A stretch of DNA of 64,000 nt from Cyanoderma ruficeps (lineage: Eukaryota > Chordata > Aves > Passeriformes > Timaliidae): assembly GCA_008694505.1 (NCBI GenBank), contig VZDJ01000056.1:562461-626460 (forward strand), read 5' to 3'. Positions within the stretch are counted from its first letter, which is position 1, and each line of letters opens with the position of its first letter. Below the pieces are notes generated by a model, which saw only the letters and a list, made by a program, of their open reading frames with translations, was not told where the DNA came from and searched no databases. Positions 31,401-42,537 of the stretch are shown here, piece by piece. Position numbers and translations under genes: made by a program.

Positions 31401-33519
31401 CTGGTGAGATTCTCCCACCAGTCTCTGATACTGATTTTATTTCCAGAGCTGCTTTACTGATTTTATTTTGGATTGGGGCAAGGGGCAGTGCTTTCTGAGT
31501 TCCATCAGGGTTCATTAAAGTACCTGGTCCAAGGTAAGAGACCTCCTTAGTACTGAAAAACACAGTAGCAGAGGGTGAATCCTTGTTAGAGAAACAGGTG
31601 AGAAATGTTCTGAGTGCTCCAGCTGCAGGAAAATTGTTTATTTTGAGACCTCAGAGGCACCAACCATGAACCAGAAACTGGGGCTAGTCCAGCTGCAAAT
31701 AACCTGATGGATGATGCAAGGACCCAGTGAAGAATTATAATGTCTTTTCTTGGGGAAAAAACCCCAATTTGAATGGAGTGCACCTTGTGGCAGGTGTGTG
31801 TGCATCAGCAATTCAGAACCAGTGCGTGGCCACTCTGAGTGCTCCAACAGCTCTTGGGATGGGATTGTGCCAGTGAGGGCTTCCCTTGACTTCAGGAATA
31901 TTTGGATTAAGATTTAGGATTACAATAACTCTTTTGGTTATTGATATGTTTGATGGAAAATTTAAAAAAAAATCCAAAACCATAAAGGTTTCTTTAGGGA
32001 ACTATTCCAATACTATCCCTGGTTACAGACAAAATGAGGAACTATTCCACATCTCCAGAGGGTCTGGCTCTAGGAAGTTCCCAGTCTGATCATTGCTTTG
32101 GTGAGGGTAGAATGTTCTTGAAGAAGTTGTGATGATGAATCCCAAATCATTCTCTGAGGCTTGGGAAGGGTTACTGATTTAATTTACTAATTCAATAGGG
32201 AGGATGATCAGGTGCCCATGAATTGGAAGAGTCTTTGGACTCCACACAGTGCAAACTCTTCACTGGAGCAAGCTGCTGATCCTAACTCTGTAAAGAGAAG
32301 GAAAGAAATGGTAGAATGGCAGATGAGGTGATGAGCTGGAGCTGGTGCTGGCCCAGAGGGAACAGTCCCCACTGTCAGTGCCCTGCTGCTGCTGCTGTGC
32401 TCTCTGACATTCACAGAATGCCACGGCTTGTCAGGACCTGCCCCAGGCAGGAACCAGGGAAGGGGGAATCTCCTCCAGATCAAGATAATCCTCACAAATT
32501 CCAGGGACAGAATTCTTGAAAACCGAGTGCTGGGGCAAAATGATAAGCTAATCATTTTCTGGAAGTTTAAATCAGAGGAGAGAATCTGCCTGCAAAGTAC
32601 AGCATGCAAAGTTTTGAAGAATGTCAGTTATGCAACCTCCTAACCTGTACATCCAGACAGACAAATGGGGCATCTGTAAAAGCTGACAGCAATCCCAAAT
32701 GACTCCAGACTGGTAGTGACAACCCGTTTTTAAAGGAAGTTTAGTGATTTCTGTAGGGCAGGTCATTCTGGATGCTGTTTGCAGAGCACAGACGTCCCAA
32801 ATTAACCATTACTGTGTCACTAAATGGTTTTTCTGCTGATGCTCTTAGCAAAGCAGCCAGAGAATGGTGCCCCAGGAGTGTGGGCTGTGCAGGGTGGCCC
32901 TTACAGCTCAGTGTCAGCACAGACAAAACTGCTCCTGGTAAGCCTCACCTCTTCTGGTGCCCTTGATGTCCTCTGAGGGCATAAGCCAAAGAGCTTCACA
33001 TCTTAAAGCTCTTATTAAACCAAAGAATGAGCATATTTTTTATGAGGTCGCATCAGTTTTGCAGTAAATGATCTCAAATCAACAAACTTGATGGCTCAGA
33101 CAGGTATTGTGCCTGGGAATTCCTCCTTGATCACTTTAGGGTTTGTTAAAGGAGCAATCTCTGACAGTAACATCTTTTGTTGAGTGAAAGAAAAAAGGTC
33201 CCCACCAGACAGCTGCTAAGCTGGACATCAGTGCCATTGCTGCTCTTCTCTCCTCTGGGGAGACGTTTCTGCATCTTGTGTGGTTCTGTGACAGTGCAGC
33301 CACCTCAACCCTCTGCAGCATTTTCACTTCCAGTGCAACAGGATAATTGATCAGCAAGGGTACAGCAGGCAGGTGGGAATAGTCTGGAATTTACCTGAAA
33401 GAAAAAGGGATCAAAGAAACTTGGGTGGATGTGTTGGACTGCAGCTCCTTTCCTGTAATTTCTTTATAATATTTGTGGTGGTGATGTGATTGGTATCTGA
33501 CTGCTGCAGGGTTGCCTTG
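31401..33519. other. Single-copy noncoding DNA, nothing assignable
   Basis: Mixed composition. A CTGAGTGCTCCA word occurs at 31611-31622 and again at 31836-31847, suggesting an old local duplication or paired ends of a lost element, but no clear boundaries were found. Confidence 0.45.
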
Positions 33520-34120
33520 AAACAGGACACCAGAATGACCCAGGAACTCACTTTCTAACAGTCTGGTTGGGATAATTTATTTTCCTTCAATTGAACATCT
33601 CTCCAGGTGTTGGTAAATGTATAGAACAACCCGTTCCTTGATCAGTTTGTGCTTGTGTTTCTTCTTCCAGTTTTCATCTGAGATTAATTCTGCTCAGTTT
33701 TCTGGTCCTTCCCTGCATGCTCTCCACAGTAAATAGGGAGAATTACAGACTGGGTGCACATCTGGCTGTACCTGATACCCAGAGCACAACTGGAATGGGT
33801 TCTGGTTGCCAGTTGTTACTTACCATGATGTCATCAAACGAACGATCTCCAACAGGGGTTTTGGGATGTGGGCTCTCGGAGGAGTCCTGGCTCCCCTTGG
33901 GAAGACGTGCGAGTTGTTTTCCTCCCTATGCTCTGATTTTATTGTTAGTAAATTGGGATTCCATCTGAATCTCCTCCATACAGCTGTTGTCCCAGTGCTG
34001 TCAGCAATAGCCAGGTCCAGCGGGATGAAATGCTGGTTGCTGATCTCTGCCAAACCTCTCCACGATGTATTTGTGGGGTGATGCTTTGTCCTTGCCTCCT
34101 CTGCGGCAGCACAGGAGATG
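33520..34120. other. Noncoding DNA, possible minus-strand LTR relic
   Basis: On the minus strand, bases 34080-33880 read like retroviral LTR sequence (AACAATAAAATCAGAGC contains an AATAAA). I could not find TG/CA ends, a target duplication or a TATA box at the right distance, so this stays unproved. No coding evidence. Confidence 0.2.
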
Positions 34121-35747
34121 AGAGTCACATTTCACCCTGCACGGGCAAAATCTCCTCGGGCCAGGAAACGCTGGGAGCTGATAAATCCAAGGAAATGCTT
34201 CGGATTTCCTTATCAGAGGAGTGGCATTGCCTTTGTCTGTGTGAGCAGGGTGGGGCCCCTGATGTGGAGTGTCCCGGAGCCGGAGGGAGGGCGAAGCAGT
34301 TCCAGGTACTGCGGGAGGGCTGGCAGAGCCCGGGGCCACATCCTCGGGTTTGTTCCCTCCCCTCTGTGCCAGGACCGACTCCCCTGATGGGGTGTGAGTC
34401 CTGACACCCTGGCACAGCCCTGTCCCTGCTCCAGCAGCAGTGGCAGCAGCTCCAAGCCCCACCACGCCAAAGGGGGGAACGGGGGATCCCTGCCAAGGGG
34501 CAAAGCTTTGCTTAATGGGCTTGGGAATTAATCATTTATGCCTGGTAGGGAAATGATTCACATTGGATCCCTTGCAGGTTGTGTATTTAATAGGATGATG
34601 GGAAATACAAGCACTGTAAAGCAAAGTTGAGGGGTATGATAACAAATAAATCGATGTGTTCTGCAACTTTGATGTAATCCCCTAAATACCACCTGGATTT
34701 CCTCTCCAGAGTCCCCATGACTGCTCTGGATCCAGAGTTCTGTGCATCCTGGGGGAGGAATGCTGTGGTTTGCTGCAAGGCAGACCTGGAAAACAACTGA
34801 CATCCCCAAGCCCTTTGTGAACCCCACACATTGCACAGGGATGTGACCACAAAGGAAACCAGTACGAAGATCCCAGTGCAACAACGCTTACAAAATGGTT
34901 TCACTACCCTGGGCTTTTGGGAGGGGCTTTTGCATCTTGAGGGGAGCTCAAGATCACTTTTATATCAGCACTGACCTGTCAAGTCTTAACCAACCCCACA
35001 AAAGTAATGCAGGAGCAATTAAAGTCTCTGTTGTTCATTTTTCTGCCTCTCCCACCATGCTGCTGACATTTCCATTTCTCTTGGCTAATTAGTCTTGAAT
35101 TTTGTTGTTTTAAAATGCCCTTTTGTTAAGTTATTATTTTGTAAAAAAAAAATGATTGGGAATTCTTTTACTGTTTCTATGTCAGTCATGTGTTACTCCA
35201 GTAAATAACTTTTAAAAATCAAATATTGATTTATATGTTTGGCTTCCCTTTGTTCTATACAAGAGCAATGATTTCACTTAGCTATTATGATGGATAAAAC
35301 TTCAGAGATAATTAAATACATTAAATCCCTAAGGGAAGACTTACTTCAGGTCTGAACTATTCAGACTTGAAAGCCTTTGGAGAGTGTTAAACCCACTATC
35401 ATTTCAATATTGTGACTTGAAAAGCCCAGCAGACCCTCAGAGTGCAGACGCAGTGCAAGGAGCTGCTGTGCGTTAAAGGCATTTCCCTGCGCCCTAACAA
35501 AGCCAGCAGCAGAGCACCACTGGGGTGTGCTTTGTGTGAACCTTTCAGATATCCCAGTAGCTGAATAGGAACCTGGACTCTGTGCACCTTTTTAAACAAT
35601 GTGCAGCTGTGGCCGGGTGCTCTGGGGCTGCTGGGTTTGGTGAAGCCTCTGCATGTGGCAGTTTGTCCCTGCCTGGCTTTTCCCCAGCCATTCCTTTTCC
35701 CAGGCAGGAACAGGAGAAGTGTCCAGCTTTGCCATCCTGCTGCATGT
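34121..35747. other. Single-copy noncoding DNA, GC-rich at its left end
   Basis: Bases 34120-34500 are GC-rich with moderate CpG. Bases 35070-35350 are AT-rich, repeat-free and possibly regulatory. Overlapping frames of up to 154 codons in the GC-rich part lie on both strands and have no domain. Confidence 0.45.
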
Positions 35748-35872
35748 ATTCCCCAACCCTGGAAGCTTCCAGGCCAGGCTGGACAGGGCTTGGAGCAGCC
35801 TAGGACAATGGGAAGTGTCCTTGAGTTGAGCTTTTATGTCCCTCCCACCCCAAAGCATTCCAGGATTCTCTG
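35748..35872 (+). mobile_element. CR1 LINE 3' end, short
   Basis: Forward-orientation fragment: CCAACCCTGGAAGCTTCCAG, GCCAGGCTGGACAGGGCTTG, GAGCAGCCTAGGACAATGGG and terminal ATTCCAGGATTCTCTGAT. About 125 bases, with an internal deletion between the GTGTCC block and GAGCTTTTATG. Confidence 0.87.
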
Positions 35873-36999
35873 ATAACAAGTTAATTCTTCAAGCTGTTGA
35901 TATTGAGGCTTATTATCAGTGTGTTTAGCACACAGCTGCAGAGGGCATCGGGCATCTCCTGCATCTTCCACTTTTGTTCTGGATTGATTTGGGACTCGCT
36001 GTTCCCATTAATGCAATTGCCAGCTGTTGTCACCTGAGTCAGGGGACACTGAGCCAAGGAGCCCTAACTAGGGAACTCCAGGAAATCATCACCGGTGCTG
36101 AATTGCACTGTGAGTGATGTTTAAGTCAAAATATGAATTTTTACTTTTCTCTATACGTAAAAATGTGATTTTAAACTTCAGCTGAAAATTTGGATCGAGA
36201 GGAAAAGCATGAAATTTCCCGAAAAGGGCAAAAATTCGTCCACATAGAACATTAACATTCCACCTGAAAATCTACCATCCATCCAGACTGCAGCAGAGCA
36301 GGGGGTGTGTGTCCATGTTTGAGGGGGTCAGCACCTCCCCTGAGTCAGGATTATGGCCCTGCAGCAGGGCTGGCCTGGGGCTGTCCCTGTCAGCAGAGCC
36401 ACATCCAGCCTCGGGCACATCCTGCCCAGTTTCTCCTGGCTGTGGGGATCCGGCAGCCCCGGAGGGAAGCCCAGGTTTGGCTCCAGGCTGGAATGGTCAC
36501 AGGCTGCCATCCCTCCCACCTGCTGCTGGCTGGATGCAGCTCTGGGGACACCTTTGGCCACACATTTCACATGAGCTGAACCCTGAACACTTCAAGTTCC
36601 TGACAGCTGGTTTTGTATCTGACCAAATATAGGGCACAGCACCAGTGGAGAATGCTGTGCAGGTCCTTCAGGTTTTTTTGCCTAAAGGTGAATAGAGAGA
36701 CTAGGGCCAAAGATGCAGAAAAATAAGAAGAAAAATAAGATTGTCCAAGCTTTTATTTTACAAGCAAAACAAGTGCTCATGCCGAGGAGCTTGGTCCAGG
36801 AGGACCCGACCTATTTTATCTCTCTTTTGACAGCACATCTCACACCCCTTGGTGAGAGGCAGGCTTTCAGCACCCTGCAGCCCCTGCAGCTGCCTGCCTG
36901 CCCAGCAGTGGGTACGGGGCTGTGCCACCCCGTGCCAGCTGCCAGGACAATCCTCACTGACCCCCTGGCAGCATTCTGCAGGCAGAAAATGTGAACCAG
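35873..36999. other. Single-copy noncoding DNA
   Basis: Bases 36110-36260 are AT-rich with TTTTTAC/GTAAAAA inverse words near 36139-36163 and a STAT-like TTTCCCGAAAA near 36215. Bases 36300-36560 are GC-rich. No coding evidence. Confidence 0.45.
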
Positions 37000-37520
37000 A
37001 AGATTTATGAGCTGGAGAATGAATCCGGTAGATGATAATGCAGGAGACTTGGCATCTCTGTTTTGCCTGCTCCGTGTGTAAAATCCAGTATTTGCGTGTT
37101 TAATGAAAAAAGGGAGCCTCTTAATATTAAAATGGTTAATTCTTAACTCGTTTCTCTCTCACAGACAAGAAATATTTTCTGTAAGTCATAAATAACACAT
37201 TTTAATAAACTGAGACTTTGATTACTTCATGCGGTCCGACTTGCATTGTAATTTTGCAGAGGCTCTTTGACACCGTTCCAATATCCAGTTTCTCTTGTGC
37301 ATATTAAAAGTTCTACATATTTCAGGTCTTCATGGTCTACTAGTGAACAGTGTCATTACTGAAAATAAGTTTGACCTTCTAGAGAAATAATTGACTTTTA
37401 ACGGAAAGCGATTTTATTTTTTAAAAAAACTTCATTGTTTTCATGATTTGCCTTTAATTTATGTTCCCGTACTATGCAGTCATTTTTCTCAAACTGCACT
37501 AATTTTGTAGTTCAAACAAG
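37000..37520. promoter_or_regulatory. AT-rich block resembling a conserved noncoding element, with an HNF1-like site
   Basis: About 520 bases of repeat-free AT-rich DNA. GTTAATTCTTAAC at 37135-37147 matches the HNF1 palindrome GTTAATNATTAAC with one mismatch. ATTA and TTTAAT words are frequent, and no frame is open across it. The texture, dense short motifs with no transposon and no microsatellite, is that of a developmental enhancer. Inference only. Confidence 0.35.
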
Positions 37521-40500
37521 GCTTCCATTTCACCCTTGAGCCAGGATCCCTGCTTCTTCTTTCAACTGGAAGTGCACAAGCTAAATTTTTGGAATCGGTT
37601 CAAGGTCAAATTCAGTTCCTTGGAGTTTTGTCTTGAACCTGAACTCCAACCAGGAATGAGAAAATGTAACTTTTTCTCAGTGACAAATACCAGCCAACAC
37701 ATTGGTGGTGGCATTAAAAGAGCCAGGAGGGCTCATGCTGGCATGTGCTTCACTGCTGGAAGGAGCTTTAACTGCTTGGGAAGACTGGAAATTAATTCCA
37801 GCAGCATCTGGGTTGCCCTCTCTAATTTACTTTCATTGATTATATCCCTACAATGAGCATTCGGTAGGGAACGTTTTTAATGTTTAAAAAGGACTAAGGA
37901 ATGAATATACTTACTGTGGGTTCAGCCAGTGCACGCTGAATTGCTTGAAATTTTGAGTTTACTTCCATACTGGGGAAAAATGTTTTCCCTCACATTAGGG
38001 AAGTGTTTCAGCTATTAACAGACTGAAAATGTGCAAAAAAATTTATAGACAACCTCAGTTGCTGCAGAAAACTGAGCAGCCCTGAGCAAAAGATGAGACC
38101 TTGGCCCACGTTCCAGCTGGGTGAGCTCCTTCCAGGAAACCTGAGTTATTTTCTCTGTTTACAGTGACATATTAAGAACTTCTCCCTGTATCTCCAGTGT
38201 TCCTCTGTCTTTGCAATTCTTTAGCTGTCACCAAGAGCCGTGGCGTTTTTGTCACTGCAGGTCTCCTGTGGCCTGGAGCAGCTTGCAGGGAGGTGAGCTG
38301 CTCCCCTGCATGGCTCCAGAAGCACCCACTGCAGCCATGCTTTGCTGTCCCTGGAATTCCTTTGTTCAGAGCTCACTGTTCATCTTTAACCCCGGTTATT
38401 TATGGTTTACCTGATTTTGGCTGAGCTGAGTTCAGGGCTGAGTAATTTTCCAGCGACTTTGTACATGATGAACACTTCACTAAACTTGCTACCAATGCCT
38501 TTGATCAATGTTCTCTTATAAAACCAATTATTCAAGGCAAAACAGGCTGCTGATGGAGTTCTTAGCTCGCTTTTGAACTGCCAGGCTGGTGGTGGATGGT
38601 GTTTGTGTTGGAATTTGTAAGTGATAATGGTATTTATTGCTCCTTCCAGTGGCTTTTACTGAGGGGTCTGCTGTAACTTGGGGCTCTCTGTTAACTTACC
38701 CAGCAATTCACTTCACCCAGAGCTATTTCTCACTTTTCCAGTGTTGATGAAGGGAGCACAAAGGGATAGAGAGGCTGCTGAAAATGTCCTGTGAAAAAAA
38801 ACCCAAATCACTCTTACAAGCACACAGGAAAGAAAAGGGACAAGAATCTGCAATTAAAGGATTCTTAGAGAAAGGTGCTTGGTGGAAGGATTGAAATGAA
38901 AAGTCAGGACTCCTCTGAGGCTCCAGGACGGGGGGAGGTCTCCAGGATCAGGAGTAGGACAGAAGTTGGGACAGGACTCTGTAAAAGGAAAGTTACAGAG
39001 ATATCAGGGTACCAATAAGCCTTGAGAAACAAAGGTTCCATCAGTAACCACGTACTTTATCTGCTCTTTCTCAGCTGCTGAGCAGAAGCTGGTTTTGCAT
39101 TAAATTTTGTATTTCAATGAAGAGACCAGTTACTCCTTTTTACATTCCCAGGCCTCTTCTCTCCTGCTGTTGCAGGAGGTTAATGAAACGGAGCAGTGCT
39201 CTCCTGTGCTGCACCCAAAGGCAGACACTGGGGCCTGCTCGGATCTGTGTTCTCACTGTCATTCCTGGGTGTGCAGTGGGTTCCTCTGGTCTATCATCAC
39301 ACATTTCCAGGAGATCCTGAGGGTTCCTGTGGGAGGTTTGCAGTCCCTGCCCTCTCCAAGGGCCTCTCTCCATGGAGGGCAGCCCAGGAATTCCCTTTCC
39401 CTCGGTGGGCTCAGGGTCTGACACCCTCTGGGAAAGCAGCAAAGCCATGGGTGCACCCTGATTCTCTCATTCTCTGGAATAAAACTTCCCCTTGGCTCCA
39501 ATGGAATCACTTCTTATTAACTCCTGTGCAAATAAGAGCAGGAGAGCTGGTCTGCAAATGTTGAATTATTCATTGTGTCTTCAGCAGGGCTTTCTAAGAT
39601 ACCCAGTATCTTTGATCCATGACATCACTGGTTGGGAAAGCCAAGAGGAGACATCCTACAACTGAAATGTAAATTCCCAGATATGACCTGAAAGGTAAAT
39701 TCCAGTAATATTCCCTCCTCCAGGTGATCTCTTATTTCATATAAACCCAGCTTAACAAATATTCACCACCCCCACTGCAGCCAGATTTGTGCAATTTAAA
39801 AGCAACGATGCACAACTAATTGCTGGTGCATTGTGCTCAGTTAGAGCAGCAGTGAATGATTTCCAAAAGTTGATTATTCTTGGATGAATGATTTTCTTAC
39901 CTCTGGTCCATGCAGGATTTACTTTTGCTGCAGTGACAGACAGCTAACCATATGTTCTGCCCCAGTGGAACACCAGAGTGTGCTGGTGAAATCCATTCCA
40001 TGCCTTGCACTGGGTGTGTTCTCTCATGGCTTTTGAGGCTGATGTTTTATGGTGTACACAATCACTAGGCCACACTTGGAAAAGAGGGGGCTGAAATGGA
40101 ATTTAACACCTCTAAATTTGATCCAAAGCCTTGAAAGGGTTTCCAAACAACAACAACAACAATGAAAAAAGAATTATGCACACTGGCAGGAGACAGTGTC
40201 TGCAGATGTAAAACTTTTACTCTCTTCAGTTGTAGAACGTGCAGGAAATAAACACCACCACAGGCATTCTTCAGGGCAGGCAGGTAACTTCAGAGGCTGA
40301 AACGAGCCCTGAGTGTCCAAGCCAGTGTGAATATCAACCATCTGTCTGTAGGGGTATCTCCAAGGTGTTCAGAAAATGTCAGTTCACTTCAAACTGCCCT
40401 TTTTCATTTTGGCAAATTTCCTGAATCTTCTGCATTCAAAGCCACTCACTGATGTGAAGAGCAGCTCTCAATGTCCAAGCCTCAGTGCTGACAGAAGGAG

Positions 40501-40566
40501 GAGGGAAATTGTTTAAGAAGTTTAAATGAGTAGAAGCTCAAACTGATATTTCTGAAATAATTTACA
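37521..40566. other. Single-copy noncoding DNA with a short (CAA)n
   Basis: A (CAA)5-6 microsatellite lies at about 40144-40162. The remainder alternates in composition and holds no repeat with defined ends. Frames at 39107-39564 overlap on both strands without a domain. Confidence 0.5.
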
Positions 40567-40627
40567 GGTTGCCCAGAGAATCTGGTGCTGCTCTGGAAGT
40601 GTCCAAGGCCGGGCTGTGCTTGGTGCA
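40567..40627 (+). mobile_element. CR1 LINE internal fragment
   Basis: A forward CR1 piece of about 60 bases: GGTTGCCCAGAGAATCTGGT, GCTCTGGAAGTGTCCAAGG, GGGCTGTGCTTGGTGCAG. Both the 5' part and the 3' end are missing. Confidence 0.7.
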
Positions 40628-41389
40628 GACACGCAGGTATCTAAATGGTGTCATGAAATTGCATGAACGTAAAAAGAGTTTTACTCTTGGTGGAAGTCCA
40701 TGGGATTTAGCTCCTCCAGTCTCCATGTTTGTAAAGCAAATTAACAAATTGTGGAGAAGTTATGGTGCAGGGTGTATTGTTATCCATTAGGGTTGAACCT
40801 GCCAAGAGCAGATCCTGATGTGATTACTGAGACAAAAGTATCTCTGGAGTTCTGGAGTTCTGCCCAAATCAGGACTTCAGCCCTCAGTCCTTGGTCTTTT
40901 ATGTCATCAGCAATCATGATGAGGTTATTTGTTAGTGTTCTCAGCTAAATAGTACCTAACAAGAAATCGTCACATTTGTTTGACAGAACAAAATATGTTT
41001 TCATGTGAAATCTGTTCTTCAAAATTCCAAGCCCTGTTTACACCCAGGAAATTGCTTCATTTGTAGCAATTTCCTTTTCTTTAATTCCATTTCCAATTCC
41101 CATTATGAAACTCCCAGGCATGTCGTGTGGTCCAATAAATAGGTGGAGTAGGAGCAGAAAGGAGGAAATACCTGCCCTTTTGTACATTTCACTCCCATTT
41201 AGAGAAGGAAAATAAGAGAGACATATACAGAGATTCCAAATGTAAGCGGTCACAATAATTAGCAGCAAGATTAGCACTTGATTAACACTTTTTTGATTTT
41301 TTCCACATCCCCCTTTGCAGCCAGATATAAGTGGAATATTGTGGCTGACGTCCTAGCAGCCCTTTTGTGAAAATTCCAGCGCAGCTTGT
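40628..41389. other. Single-copy AT-rich DNA with a 10-bp hairpin
   Basis: GGAAATTGCT (41047-41056) and AGCAATTTCC (41065-41074) form a perfect 10-bp inverted repeat around 8 bases. Bases 41040-41310 are repeat-free and AT-rich and could be regulatory. No coding evidence. Confidence 0.4.
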
Positions 41390-42245
41390 GAAGCTACGCC
41401 TCGAGCCCTGCTCCCAGCAGAGATGGGTGTCACCATACCCAGCTCACAGGGTGCAGAACGCCCCTAAAATCCGTGTTGAGGCTCAGCCCCGGGCAGTGTG
41501 AGCCAGCTGGGTTTGCCCCGTGCTGCTCTGCCCAGCAGGGCTGCCCTGAGCTGGGCTGGGAGAGGCACTTTGGGGTGTTGGGCCAGGGATCTCCAGCCCG
41601 TGCTCTGGTGGGACCCCGTTGTAAGGGGAGGGGGCGATCCCTGTGACCCCAAACTCGGTTTGGATGGGTTGCACGTGGCTAACAAACAATGCATAGCTCC
41701 GAGAGCCGATTTTATGCATCTGACCGCAGGCTGCATCCAAAGACCCGGGGGCGTGGTTAGCCCGGCACTTTGTGGGGTTTTACCTGGGGGCAGGTGTCCA
41801 ATCCTGGTGACAGGGCTGGGGCTTGACCTTATAAGTGTAAGGTCGTGAACCAACGGGGCTCACTCCGTTAGCATCTTCCTGGTGTCCCACCTCCCGAGGT
41901 CTCAGGTTCATTCCCTCCCTGTGGGGAGCCTGGGCTAAGCAGGGATCTGTCCCGGGTAACTCCCAGGCTGGGACCCCGCTGGTGTTGGCATCGCTGCCCC
42001 TTCCCCGTGCCCCCTGCCCTGGCACTGTGCTCCTGCCGCTTCCCAGAGGGGATCCCTGGGGTGGTAACACCCGGCAGGGGTGTCAGGGCACTGCCCCGGC
42101 TCTGTGGTGACGTTTGTCACCCACGGCAGGTGACAAGGCGGCCGCGAGCAGCATTGCTGGGCAGGGAGGAGCAGAGGTTTGACACGGGACAGGCACTGGC
42201 ACGGCAGGGGAAGAGCCAGAACAAACAAAAGAAAAAAAGAGGTTG
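41390..42245. promoter_or_regulatory. CpG-rich stretch with promoter-like words
   Basis: GC-rich with frequent CpG from 41390 to 42190. It contains a CRE-like TGACGTCC just before it (41347), a GGGGGCGTGG GC-box/KLF-type word near 41747, and an ATTATA-free TATA-like TTATAAG near 41830 inside an inverted GACCTTA/TAAGGTC pair. The spacing would allow a start site near 41860. No exon or transcript can be supported, so it may be a CpG island promoter or only GC-rich DNA. Confidence 0.35.
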
Positions 42246-42537
42246 GTATATGTTTTTCTGTCTCGATAGCAGAACTGACTTAGCAGAGAGGGGAATCAGA
42301 GTGCCAGGAATGAGCTCCCTGAGTGTTTTAAAAACTTTTATTCCATTTTCAGTCTCATGTGAAGGGTGAGACAATACAGATGTTACAATGCACGCTATCA
42401 CAATCAGAAGCCAAATTATCTCCTAATTACAATCCATTATAAGTGTTTTTTGGCCTATCAGCTTTTGCCACACAATGCTGTAAACGCCTTAAAGCCAATC
42501 ATCTAAAATTGCCCCTCGTGGGTCCTACTACAGTGTA
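42246..42537 (-). mobile_element. Short solo LTR of an avian endogenous retrovirus
   Basis: The LTR proper is 42251-42532 (282 bases) on the minus strand. It begins TGTAGTAGGACC and ends ...CAGAAAAACA, giving TG...CA ends. Minus-strand signals are ordered correctly: an inverted CCAAT box (ATTGG, near 42499), a TATA-like TTATAAT near 42442, then AATAAA (reverse of TTTATT at 42337-42342) about 95 bases on. The flanking 5 bases are GTATA on the left and GTGTA on the right, a target duplication with one mismatch. No primer-binding site or internal region follows, so it is solo. It is not related to the LTRs at 11831 and 14010. Confidence 0.72.
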
